Assembly: GCA_036397035.1 (NCBI GenBank)
Contig: DASWJS010000034.1
Span: 1-64,000, forward strand
Length of the DNA stretch: 64,000 nucleotides
Direction: 5' to 3'
Source of the DNA: DASWJS01 sp036397035
GTDB taxonomy: Bacteria; Actinomycetota; AC-67
This document shows positions 42,557-50,067 of this stretch, in pieces. How positions within the stretch are numbered: the stretch's first letter is position 1; each line of letters opens with the position of its first letter. Made by a program: the position numbers and the translations under genes. A model generated the notes under the pieces. It was not told where the DNA came from and did not search any database. It was given only the letters and a program-made list of their open reading frames with translations.

Positions 42557-42760
42557 TTAGTCCGACTTCGATGCTCGTCCGGTGCGACCGTCGCGGAGAA
42601 CCCTCGATGTTGCGCTGGCCGCGCGCTTCGAGGTGATCTTGGTGGGTGCCTTGCGTTGCGATAGGGCACTTCCGCCGGCAGTCTTTGACTTCGAGCCGCT
42701 TGTCTTGTTCTTGAGCGTCTTGGACGCTGAAGTGGCAGCTCGCTTCCCAGTGACTCGCAC
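42557..42760 (-). CDS. Small Ser/Lys/Ala-rich duplicated-motif protein
   Basis: This 67-residue, strongly basic protein starts at a GTG with an excellent ribosome-binding site (AAGGAGG, 4 nt spacing). It is an internal duplication: residues 3-27 and 42-66 align with a period of 39 (V/I-T-x-K-R-A-A at the start, S and L later), joined by SALSQRKAPTK. It resembles short proteins with SKxAS...VLRDGRTxxxSKSxAGSALSQ that I recall from many bacterial genomes, of unknown function. It may bind nucleic acid or a partner protein through disordered basic segments; that is a guess. It is in the lower-G+C islet. Confidence 0.6.
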   Translation of the reverse strand: MRVTGKRAATSASKTLKNKTSGSKSKTAGGSALSQRKAPTKITSKRAASATSRVLRDGRTGRASKSD

Positions 42761-42832
42761 GATTCCTCCTTCTCCGGCAGCGAGCGTACCAAGGGAAGGA
42801 CCAGATCGAGCGGCCCGAGACCCGCTTGAACC

Positions 42833-43621
42833 CTATGCGCGCGTCGCGAGCTTCTTGAAGTAGGTCCAGCTCGTTTCGCTCGGCTCGCTCCAGGTCTCGG
42901 GCGCGTGTGCGAACTGCTCGCCGTGGGCGGCGACCTCGTCGCGGATCCAGCCGGGCAGCTCGTCGAACGACCCGAGCTTCAACCCTTCGCAGTGGTACAC
43001 GAGCTGTCCGGGCCGGTCGGCCATGCCCATGAACGGCAGCCAGGGCGCGATGCGCGTCCAGGAGATCGTGGCCGGCGCGCTCGGCGCGCCGTCCTCCAGG
43101 TCGGCACGCGCGCACGTGAAGCCGAACAGCTCGGCCGCCTGGTAGGTGTCGTTCTGCGAGCTCTCGGGGAACTCGGCGCGCGGCAGCGGCGACGGGTAGG
43201 CCAGGAACACGTCCGACAGGAAGAACACCCGGCCGCCGGCCTCGCGCCACGGCACCATGAACGGCCCGCGCGGGCCCTGCGCCGTGAACCGGAAGTTCAC
43301 CGGGTCGTTCCAGACATGGACCACCTCGCGATCGGTCTGCGTGAACGGGTTCGTCCACGTGCGCAGCACCGCCCGCGAGCGCGGGTCGAGGTAGAACGCG
43401 GCCTCGCGCGAGAGCAGCTCGTAGCCGCCGTCGATCTCGACCGCGCGCGCGACGTTGAAGCCCTCGAAGCCGAACAGCGGGCCGCGCCACGGCTCGCCGG
43501 GGATCATCGCGCTCACCGAGCCCGAGAACCACGTCACGGCGTCCGCGCCGTCCAGCGACGCGCGCGCCTTGAAGAACGCGCGCATGTTCTGCGCCTGGTC
43601 GTTCAGGTCGAGCGCGCTCAC
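42833..43621 (-). CDS. DUF1838-family protein
   Basis: This 262-residue protein matches the DUF1838 pattern as I know it (WFSGSVSAMIPGEPWRGPLFGFEGFNVARA, then YLDPRSRAVLRTWTNPFT, and C-terminal GSFDELPGWIRDEVAAHGEQFAHAPE). The fold is probably lipocalin-like and mostly beta; the function is unknown. Its GTG start overlaps the stop of the upstream gene (GTGA), so the two are co-translated. There is no signal peptide, so it is cytoplasmic. Confidence 0.75.
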   Translation of the reverse strand: MSALDLNDQAQNMRAFFKARASLDGADAVTWFSGSVSAMIPGEPWRGPLFGFEGFNVARAVEIDGGYELLSREAAFYLDPRSRAVLRTWTNPFTQTDREVVHVWNDPVNFRFTAQGPRGPFMVPWREAGGRVFFLSDVFLAYPSPLPRAEFPESSQNDTYQAAELFGFTCARADLEDGAPSAPATISWTRIAPWLPFMGMADRPGQLVYHCEGLKLGSFDELPGWIRDEVAAHGEQFAHAPETWSEPSETSWTYFKKLATRA

Positions 43622-44079
43622 GCCTCGACGCCGAGGCCGGAGACCTTCTTCTCGTCGATCAGCGTGCGCTGGAAGCACACGCCGTCCTTCAGCCAGTGCC
43701 AGGTGCGCGTGCGGTTGGTGTTCGTGTCGTCCAAGTGGATCAGCTCGTAGAGCGTCACCGACGGGTCGGCCTTGTAGATCCAGTGCAGGACGATGCAGTG
43801 GTCGTCGACCTCCCAGCAGAAGCCGTCGATGCGCTCGGTGTCGAAGATCAGCTTGCCGTCGGCGTAGGCGGCGGGAAACTCGATGTGCTCTTCCTTGCCG
43901 TCGTCCCAGTAGTAGTGGTTTGTCTGGTGGTAGGGGACCGAGCCGTCGGCCGGGAAGGTGCAGTTCAGCACCGAGCGATGCTTGTCGACGACGTTGCCCT
44001 CGCGGTCGATGACGGTGTACGTGCCGTGCCACTCGCCTTCGTGCCGCGCGAGCAGCGGCATGTCTTCCCGGATGCCCAT
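43618..44079 (-). CDS. DUF3598-like lipocalin-type protein
   Basis: This 153-residue protein is beta-rich (GEWHGTYTVIDREGNVVDKHRSVLNCTFP, NHYYWDDGKEEHIEFP, CIVLHWIYKADPSVTLYELIHLDD), as in calycin/lipocalin-like small-ligand binders. The label DUF3598 is my best recollection and is not certain. It has its own promoter (44130-44159) and AGGAGG-like ribosome-binding site (GGGAGGAACC). It is the first gene of a two-gene unit with the DUF1838 protein, and a joint role in binding a hydrophobic ligand is conceivable. Confidence 0.65.
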   Translation of the reverse strand: MGIREDMPLLARHEGEWHGTYTVIDREGNVVDKHRSVLNCTFPADGSVPYHQTNHYYWDDGKEEHIEFPAAYADGKLIFDTERIDGFCWEVDDHCIVLHWIYKADPSVTLYELIHLDDTNTNRTRTWHWLKDGVCFQRTLIDEKKVSGLGVEA

Positions 44080-44129
44080 GGTTCCTCCCGTTTCTGCCGA
44101 TGAAACTTCGATGCGACGAACCCGGTCGC

Positions 44130-44159
44130 ATTGTCGTGCGCGTGCCCGAGCACGGTCAA
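44130..44159 (-). promoter_or_regulatory. Promoter of the DUF3598/DUF1838 unit
   Basis: On the minus strand TTGACC (44159-44154) is followed after 18 bp by GACAAT (44135-44130). The -35 overlaps the stop codon of the aldehyde dehydrogenase gene. Confidence 0.45.
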
Positions 44160-45580
44160 GCGCGCAGGTTCGGGTACCACCAGGGGTCGGGGTCGGCGCT
44201 TTCGGCGACGAGGAACGCCTGGCGCCGGCCGAAGCGCCGGAGCGCCGCGGGGCCCATGCGCGAGCCGCCGAGACCGCTCATGCCGAAGGCATTTTTCTCC
44301 CCGTCGTAGACGAGCGCGGTCAGCGCGGCGTCGTTCACGCTGATCCCGCCCGCCCGGATCCGCGAGCCGACCGCGACGGCCTCATCGACCGACCCCGCGA
44401 ACACGGCCGCGCTCAGCCCGTAGATCGTGTCGTTCGCAAGCTCGACCGCGCGATCGACACCCGAGAACGGCATCAGCGGCAGGATCGGGCCGAACGTTTC
44501 TTCGGTCATCACCTTCATCGAGTGATCCACCTCGGTGAGCACGCTCGCCGGACAATACGTGCCGCCGTCGATCTCCTCCAGCGAGCCGCCGGCGAGCGCT
44601 CGCGCGCCCATGGCCGCGGCCTCCGACAAGTGCTCGCCGATGACCTCGATCTGGTCGGCCGCGATGATCGGGCCCAGCTCGCCGTCGCCCGGCTCGGGCG
44701 TCGCCAGGCGCACGCCGCGAGCCTTCGAAGCCAGCGTCTGCGCGAACTCGTCGAACACGCGCTCGTCGACGTAGACGCGCTCGATCGACAGGCAGGACTG
44801 GCCCGCGTTGGCCGTGCCGCCCCACAGGATCGCGCTCGTCGCGCGGTCGAGGTCGGCGCTCGCCAGCACGAGCGCGGGGTCCTTGCCGCCCAGCTCCAGG
44901 AACGCGGGGATGAAGCGCTCCGCCGCTCGCGCGCCGACGGTCCGTCCGGTGGGGACGCTGCCGGTGAAGCAGATCGCGTCGGCCGAGTCGATGAGCGCCC
45001 TGCCGGTCGCCGCGGCCCCCGGCACGTAGGCCAGGACCGCGTGCAGCGCGGGCACCGCCTCGACCGAGCGCATGAGCGGTTCGATGAAACGCGGTGCGAT
45101 CTCGCTCGGCTTGATCAGCACGGAGCACCCGGCGACGAGCGCCGGGATCGCGTCGATGAGCGACAGCAGCATCGGGAAGTTCCACGGGCTGATCACGCCG
45201 ACGAGCTGATAGGGAACCATGCCCTGGCGCAGGCTCACGATCGGGATCGAGGACGGTCGTGGCGCGGCCTCCTCCAGCAGGGTGGGCGCGTGCGCGCACC
45301 AGCGTTCGATCGAGCGAAGAATCGCATCGACTTCCAGCTCGGACTCGATCAGCCGCCCCGTGTCGTGGACGAGGGCGGCCACGATGGCCTCGCGCTGCGC
45401 CGCGATCGCGTCCCGCCATCCCATCAGTGCGTCGACGCGCGCGCCGAGGTCCTGCGCCCACGCCGGTTGAGCCGCACGCAACCGATTGGCGAGTGGCGCG
45501 AGCTCCTCAGGGCCGGGCCCCTCGATCCACGTGTCCACCTCGCCCGTGCGCGGGTTGCGCACGCCGATCTTCTCGGCCAT
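44156..45580 (-). CDS. NAD(P)-dependent aldehyde dehydrogenase
   Basis: This 474-residue aldehyde dehydrogenase oxidises an aldehyde to the acid. Conserved residues are N134 (SPWNFP), K157 (IKPSE), E229 (FLELGGKDP) and the catalytic nucleophile C263 (NAGQSCLS), with the C-terminal EETFGPILPL block. It is coupled to the nitrilase-fold gene upstream by a TGATG overlap. The same substrate pathway, possibly amide or nitrile to acid and aldehyde to acid, is plausible, but the substrate is unknown. Confidence 0.94.
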   Translation of the reverse strand: MAEKIGVRNPRTGEVDTWIEGPGPEELAPLANRLRAAQPAWAQDLGARVDALMGWRDAIAAQREAIVAALVHDTGRLIESELEVDAILRSIERWCAHAPTLLEEAAPRPSSIPIVSLRQGMVPYQLVGVISPWNFPMLLSLIDAIPALVAGCSVLIKPSEIAPRFIEPLMRSVEAVPALHAVLAYVPGAAATGRALIDSADAICFTGSVPTGRTVGARAAERFIPAFLELGGKDPALVLASADLDRATSAILWGGTANAGQSCLSIERVYVDERVFDEFAQTLASKARGVRLATPEPGDGELGPIIAADQIEVIGEHLSEAAAMGARALAGGSLEEIDGGTYCPASVLTEVDHSMKVMTEETFGPILPLMPFSGVDRAVELANDTIYGLSAAVFAGSVDEAVAVGSRIRAGGISVNDAALTALVYDGEKNAFGMSGLGGSRMGPAALRRFGRRQAFLVAESADPDPWWYPNLRA

Positions 45581-46617
45581 CAGATGATCCCCTTGTCGGA
45601 CAGGCTTTCGATGACGCCGTGGTGCTGCGCCATGAACCACGCGCGGTCGGGCGCGCGCGCGGTCAGCCCGTTCGGGGGCTGCACCGGTGCGCCGGCGAGC
45701 GTTTCGGAGAAGAGCCCGAACCGATTCCGGGCGAGCAGGTTCGCCATGCCGGGCCGGCGCCGCTCGCGCCGCAACGCATCGACGTCGAGCCGCGCGTTGG
45801 CAACCATCGACTCGCCCGCGCCGGCCCGCACGAGCACGCGCCCGTCGAAGTCGACGATCTGCGAGCCGCCGTCGGTCGAGCCCGACGGGATCGGCGAACC
45901 TTCGATCCCGCCTGAGTTCGCCGACACGACGTAGGCGAGGTTCTCGATCGCGCGCGCGCGCCGCGCGACGTCCTTGGGCATGAGCCGCGGGCTGGAGGCC
46001 TCCGAGGTCGAGTGCAGGAATACCTCGGCTCCGCGCAGGGCGAGCGCGCGCGCCAGTTCCGGGAAGAGGATCTCCTCGCTGGCCAGGCAGGCGAGTGCGC
46101 CGATCTCCGTGCGCGCCACCGGCAGCAGTCCGTCGATGCCGTACCGGTCGAGGTAGGCGTCGAGGACGTCGTAGGGCGTCGGCGTCAGCAGCGAGAAGAG
46201 CCGCCGGTAGCGCAGCACGACCTCGCCGGCCGGACCGAGCACGAACTGCCCCTGGAAGAACAGGTCGGGGAACGCCTTGTCGCGCTCGTAGGCGTTCACG
46301 GTCAGGTAGATGCCGTGGTCCGCGGCGATCGACGCAAGTCCTTCGACCTCCGGCCCGTCCACGTCGATCGCCGCTCGCGCCGCCCAGGCCTCGGGCGCCT
46401 CGCCGAGCGGATGACCGGTGAGCGCGTACTCGGGCAGAACGACCAGCGTGCAGTCGGGCCCGATGAAGGCCAGCGACGCGGCGACTGCCCGGCGGACGTG
46501 ATCGACGGCGGCCAGCATCGACGCGCGCGCCTCGTCGCGGCCGGTCACCTCGATCAGCGACCGGCAACGCAACTGGAGAGCCAGGGCCCGGTAGCTCGGT
46601 GCGACGTCTTCGGTCAC
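45580..46617 (-). CDS. Nitrilase/carbon-nitrogen hydrolase-fold protein
   Basis: This 345-residue protein has the nitrilase-superfamily Glu-Lys-Cys framework. E63 (LPEYALTG) and C177 (ALACLASEEILFPE) are present, but the catalytic lysine position reads RYRRLF, giving R139 in place of K. Activity may therefore be altered or lost. Otherwise the fold and C-terminal region (VVSANSGGIEGSPIPSGSTDGGSQIVDFDGRVL) are intact. GTG start with CAGGAGG at 6 nt. It is divergent from the enoyl-CoA hydratase gene and leads the aldehyde dehydrogenase operon. Confidence 0.87.
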   Translation of the reverse strand: MTEDVAPSYRALALQLRCRSLIEVTGRDEARASMLAAVDHVRRAVAASLAFIGPDCTLVVLPEYALTGHPLGEAPEAWAARAAIDVDGPEVEGLASIAADHGIYLTVNAYERDKAFPDLFFQGQFVLGPAGEVVLRYRRLFSLLTPTPYDVLDAYLDRYGIDGLLPVARTEIGALACLASEEILFPELARALALRGAEVFLHSTSEASSPRLMPKDVARRARAIENLAYVVSANSGGIEGSPIPSGSTDGGSQIVDFDGRVLVRAGAGESMVANARLDVDALRRERRRPGMANLLARNRFGLFSETLAGAPVQPPNGLTARAPDRAWFMAQHHGVIESLSDKGII

Positions 46618-46663
46618 GGCAGCCTCCTGTGGTATGACACCGCAACGCTACCGGGGAGCAGGA

Positions 46664-47446
46664 GTGAGCGGCGAACCGATCACCTACGTCGTGGCCGACC
46701 GCATCGCCACCGCGACCTTCTCGCGGCCCGACGCGATGAACTCGATCACCGAAGAGGTGATGGGGGCGCTCGACGCGATCCTCGACCGGGTGGCGGAGGA
46801 CGCCGGCGTGAAGGCGCTCGTCATCACCGGGTCGGGCTCCGCGTTCTGCGTCGGCCTCGACCTCGGGTTGCTCGAGAACGCCTTCGCTGACGCGCACTAC
46901 TTCAAGCACGCGTTGCAGCGATACCACGACGTGTTGCTCAAGCTGGAAGCGGTTCCGGTGCCCACGATCGCGGCCGTCAACGGCCTCGCGCGCGCGGGCG
47001 GGTTCGAGATGATGCTCGCTTGCGACTTCGTCGTCGTCAGCGAGGACGCGCGCATCGCCGACCATCACTTGGCCTTCGGCATCCTGCCCGGCGGGGGAGC
47101 GACGCAGCGCGCGCCGCGCCGCATGGGGATGCAGCGCGCCAAGGAGCTGATCTTGGGCGGCGGGTGGCTGCACGGCGCGCAAGCGGTGGCCGCGGGCGTG
47201 GCGTTGCGCTCGGTTCCGCACGAACAGCTCGCGGAGGCGGTCGACGCCTTCGCCGCGCGCTTCCGAGGCCTGTCGCGCCCGGCGCTCGCGGCCACCAAGG
47301 CCGCGATCAACGACGGCGCCGAGCTGCCGCTGCGGCGCGCGCTCGACCTGGAGATCGAACGTTTCATCGAGCACCTCCAGCACGAGCCGACCAGCCACGA
47401 GGGCTACCGCGCCTACGTCGAGGGGCGCGAGCCGCACTGGGATTGA
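46664..47446 (+). CDS. Enoyl-CoA hydratase/isomerase
   Basis: This 260-residue crotonase-fold protein has oxyanion-hole segments FCVGLDLGLLEN (about residue 66) and AAVNGLARAGGFEMMLACDF (about 104). At the position of the first hydratase glutamate (rat E144) it has HHLAFGILPGGGATQR, that is histidine, while the second glutamate is kept (AKELILGG). A hydratase is less certain than a related crotonase activity. GGGGAG lies 5 nt before the GTG at 46664; an ATG ten codons upstream has no ribosome-binding site. One-base overlap with the MaoC gene. Confidence 0.88.
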   Translation: MSGEPITYVVADRIATATFSRPDAMNSITEEVMGALDAILDRVAEDAGVKALVITGSGSAFCVGLDLGLLENAFADAHYFKHALQRYHDVLLKLEAVPVPTIAAVNGLARAGGFEMMLACDFVVVSEDARIADHHLAFGILPGGGATQRAPRRMGMQRAKELILGGGWLHGAQAVAAGVALRSVPHEQLAEAVDAFAARFRGLSRPALAATKAAINDGAELPLRRALDLEIERFIEHLQHEPTSHEGYRAYVEGREPHWD

Positions 47447-47889
47447 TGGGCACCTACGACGATCTGGCGGTCGGCGAGACGTTCGCTTCGGCGGCGCGCG
47501 AGCTCACCGAGGAGGACGTGGATCTGCTCGTCCGCGTGGGCGGCTACACGCATCCGCTGTTCACCGACCCCGCCTTCGCGGCGGCCTCGACGTTCGGCCG
47601 GCGCCCGCTTCCCGGCGAGGCGATCCTGCACGTCATGGGTGGACTGGTCGAGCAAACCGGCCGCTTCGACGACACGGTGATCGCGCTGGTCGGCTTCGAC
47701 GACGTGCGCTTTCGCGGCGCCGCCTTCGCCGGAGACTCGATCAACGTCGAAGTCGAGATCGTGGCGAAGGAAGGCAAGCCGGACGATCGCGGGCTGATAA
47801 CGATGGCCTGGCGCTGCCTCGGCGCCGACGGCCGGCCGCTCGTCGAGGCGACGGCGCGGATGCTCTTTCAGCGCGGCGCGGGTCCTTGA
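47446..47889 (+). CDS. MaoC-type (R)-enoyl-CoA hydratase
   Basis: This 147-residue hot-dog-fold protein has the hydratase-2 pattern DLLVRVGGYTHPLFTDPAFA (D and H of the catalytic pair) and PLPGEAILHVMGGLVEQT. It hydrates trans-2-enoyl-CoA or acts on a related thioester. It overlaps the upstream crotonase gene by one base (TGATG), so the two are translated together and probably consecutive steps of one pathway. A hairpin-like dyad separates it from the next operon. Confidence 0.88.
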   Translation: MGTYDDLAVGETFASAARELTEEDVDLLVRVGGYTHPLFTDPAFAAASTFGRRPLPGEAILHVMGGLVEQTGRFDDTVIALVGFDDVRFRGAAFAGDSINVEVEIVAKEGKPDDRGLITMAWRCLGADGRPLVEATARMLFQRGAGP

Positions 47890-47899
47890 TATCCTTGGA

Positions 47900-47914
47900 C
47901 GGAACCTAGTTCCG
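47900..47914. promoter_or_regulatory. Short dyad before the LLM/Rid operon
   Basis: CGGAAC and GTTCCG (47900-47905 and 47909-47914) flank CTA. It sits 13 nt before the ATG of the LLM oxidoreductase, overlapping the ribosome-binding region, and could be an operator or a small hairpin. Confidence 0.3.
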
Positions 47915-47927
47915 AGACAGGAAACGG

Positions 47928-48938
47928 ATGCGACTGAGCCTCGCTCCCTGGGGGGAGACCATCGCCGAGCAGGTCGCCGCCGCGAAGGCGGCGGAGGACG
48001 CCGGTTTTGCCGACGTGTGGGTATCCGAGCTTCACCGCAGCGCCTTCGTCCCGTGCGCGGCGATTGCCTCGGCGACCGAGCGCGTCGGCGTCGGGACCGC
48101 GATCGCGCTCGCGTTCACGCGCTCTCCCATGACGACCGCGCTGACGGCGCTCGACCTCGATGACTGGAGCGGCGGACGGTTCATCCTCGGGCTGGGGTCG
48201 GGCGTGCAGCGGCTCAACGAGGACTGGCACAACGCGCGCTTCGGCAAAGCGGCGCCGCACTTGCGCGAGACGGTCGCGGCGATCAGGCGCCTGGTCGCGG
48301 GCGCGCGGCGCGGGGAGCCGATCACGATCGAGGGCGAGTACGAACCGGTGCGACTGCGCGGGTACGAGCGCCCCTTCCCGCAGGCGCGCGACGCGATCCC
48401 GGTCTACCTCGCCGCGGTCGGACCGATCATGACGCGGCTGACCGGCGAGATCGCCGACGGGTGGCTCGGGCACGAGCTGGGATCGCCCCGGTACCTCGCC
48501 GAGGTGATCACGCCGACGCTCGCCGACGGGCTCGGGCGCGCGGGCCGCGCGCGCGAAGACTTGCAGGTGGTCGTCAGCGCGATGTGCGTGATCGACGAGG
48601 ACGCGAAGCAAGCGAAGCGCTGGGCGGCCGGGCTCGTGGCCTTCTACGCGACGGTGCGAACCTATGGGGAGTTCTTCGCCTTCCACGGTTTCGAGACCGA
48701 GGCGGCGGCGATCGGCGAGCGATTCCGGGCGGGCGACGAAGCCGGGATGATCGACGCGTGCCCCGACGCGATGGTCGACGCCCTCTGCCTTGCCGGCGAC
48801 GCCGACGAGGTGCGCGCGAAGCTGATGGAGTATGAAGGGCTGGCCGACGGCGTGAAGCTCTCGCCGCCGACGCACTTGGTGCCGCCGGAGGTCACGCGGC
48901 ACGCGCAACGTGGGATCCTGGAGGTGCTCGCGCCGTGA
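47928..48938 (+). CDS. LLM-class (probably F420-dependent) oxidoreductase
   Basis: This 336-residue luciferase-like TIM-barrel enzyme has the segments AKAAEDAGFADVWVSELHRSAF, RVGVGTAIALAFTRSPM, and LDLDDWSGGRFILGLGSGVQRLNEDW, which is typical of F420-dependent members. An internal deletion/insert pattern distinguishes it from the one at 10206-11090. It overlaps the triple Rid gene by 4 bp (GTGA), so reduced or imine-bearing products of this enzyme may be processed by the Rid protein, which is inference. The substrate is unknown. Confidence 0.88.
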   Translation: MRLSLAPWGETIAEQVAAAKAAEDAGFADVWVSELHRSAFVPCAAIASATERVGVGTAIALAFTRSPMTTALTALDLDDWSGGRFILGLGSGVQRLNEDWHNARFGKAAPHLRETVAAIRRLVAGARRGEPITIEGEYEPVRLRGYERPFPQARDAIPVYLAAVGPIMTRLTGEIADGWLGHELGSPRYLAEVITPTLADGLGRAGRAREDLQVVVSAMCVIDEDAKQAKRWAAGLVAFYATVRTYGEFFAFHGFETEAAAIGERFRAGDEAGMIDACPDAMVDALCLAGDADEVRAKLMEYEGLADGVKLSPPTHLVPPEVTRHAQRGILEVLAP

Positions 48939-50062
48939 ACGTCGAAGCGATCAAGCCGGCGACCTTCCCCTGGTTCGACTACGCGCGCTACACGTTCTCG
49001 CTCGGCGTGCAGGCGGGCGAACGCGTCTGGCTGAGCGGCCATTCGGCAAGCGAGTACGACCCCGAGGAAGCGCACATCGTCGTGCGGGGCGGCATGGAGC
49101 AGCAGGCTCGCACCGCCTACGCCAAGATTGCGGCCATCCTCGAGGCGGCCGGCATGGACTTCTCGAACGTCCACCGCATCGTCGAGTACGTCACCGCCGC
49201 CGGGGTCGAGCACTACGCCGAGGCGGAGGGCGTGCGGCGGCAGACCTTCGGCGCGCACGCGCCCGCGGTGTGCACGGTCGTGGTGAACCGGCTCCTTCGG
49301 CCGCAGGCGTTCATCGAGGTCGAGGTCACCGCCGGCCCGCCGGGCGAGGCAGCCGGCGAGACCTTCGCCGCCGGCGACGTCGTGTACCTGCCCTCGGTCA
49401 CCGCCCCCGGCCGGGACCTGATCTCCCAGACGCGCGCGGTGTTCGAGCGTGCCGAGGACATGCTCGGCGCCGCGGGCCTGTCGATGAGCAACGTGGTCAA
49501 GACCGTCGACTACTCGACGCCGGCGACCCTCGGCGACTACAAGGGGACCGGCCGCGTCCGCAAGGACCTGCTCGGTCCGGTCTACCCGGCGGCGGCGGGC
49601 ATCCTGCTGTCGCGGCTCCAGACGCCCGAGACGCTCGTGTCGATCGACTTCATCGCCTCGCACGCCGAGCCGGTCGCGGTGAACCCCGGATGGGAGCGAT
49701 ACCAGAAGCTGACCTACTCGCCGGCCGTGCGAGCCGGGGACGCGCTCTTCATGTCCGGGCAGGCGGCGCTGGACCCTGTCACGGAGAAGGCGCTCTTCCC
49801 GGGCGACGTCGTGGCGCAGGCGGACTACACCTACGCGAACATCGTCGAGGTGCTGAAGGCGGCCGGCGGCGGGCCGGAGAATCTGGTGAAGACGATCGAG
49901 TACGTCACGCCCGGCGGGCTCGCCGAGTACCGCGGCGTCGCGACCGTGCGAGACGAGCGCCTCGTCGCGCCGTTCCCCGCTTCGACCGGCTGCGTGTGCG
50001 AGGCGCTGCTCCGGCCGGAGTTCCTGATCGAGATCGACCCGATGGCGATCCTCGGTTCCTGA
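48935..50062 (+). CDS. Triple Rid-domain (YjgF/YER057c/UK114) protein
   Basis: This 375-residue protein is three consecutive Rid domains of about 125 residues: 1-133, 140-245 and 255-375. Each has the final pattern R-x(1-3)-P-x(4-7)-V/I-E/S-I/V-E/D. RidA is a homotrimer that hydrolyses reactive imines/enamines, with an arginine in each inter-subunit pocket. Here the equivalent residues are R119 (VVVNRLLRP) and R227 (ILLSRLQTP), but the third domain has A357 (CVCEALLRP). One chain could thus fold as a pseudotrimer with two complete pockets and one altered. It is co-translated with the LLM oxidoreductase. Confidence 0.85.
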   Translation: MNVEAIKPATFPWFDYARYTFSLGVQAGERVWLSGHSASEYDPEEAHIVVRGGMEQQARTAYAKIAAILEAAGMDFSNVHRIVEYVTAAGVEHYAEAEGVRRQTFGAHAPAVCTVVVNRLLRPQAFIEVEVTAGPPGEAAGETFAAGDVVYLPSVTAPGRDLISQTRAVFERAEDMLGAAGLSMSNVVKTVDYSTPATLGDYKGTGRVRKDLLGPVYPAAAGILLSRLQTPETLVSIDFIASHAEPVAVNPGWERYQKLTYSPAVRAGDALFMSGQAALDPVTEKALFPGDVVAQADYTYANIVEVLKAAGGGPENLVKTIEYVTPGGLAEYRGVATVRDERLVAPFPASTGCVCEALLRPEFLIEIDPMAILGS

Positions 50063-50067
50063 CGCCT

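Noticed and set aside
42191..42832. Genomic-island insertion with attachment sites
   Set aside because: Composition differs, but I found no direct repeats, tRNA fragment or integrase flanking the two small genes.
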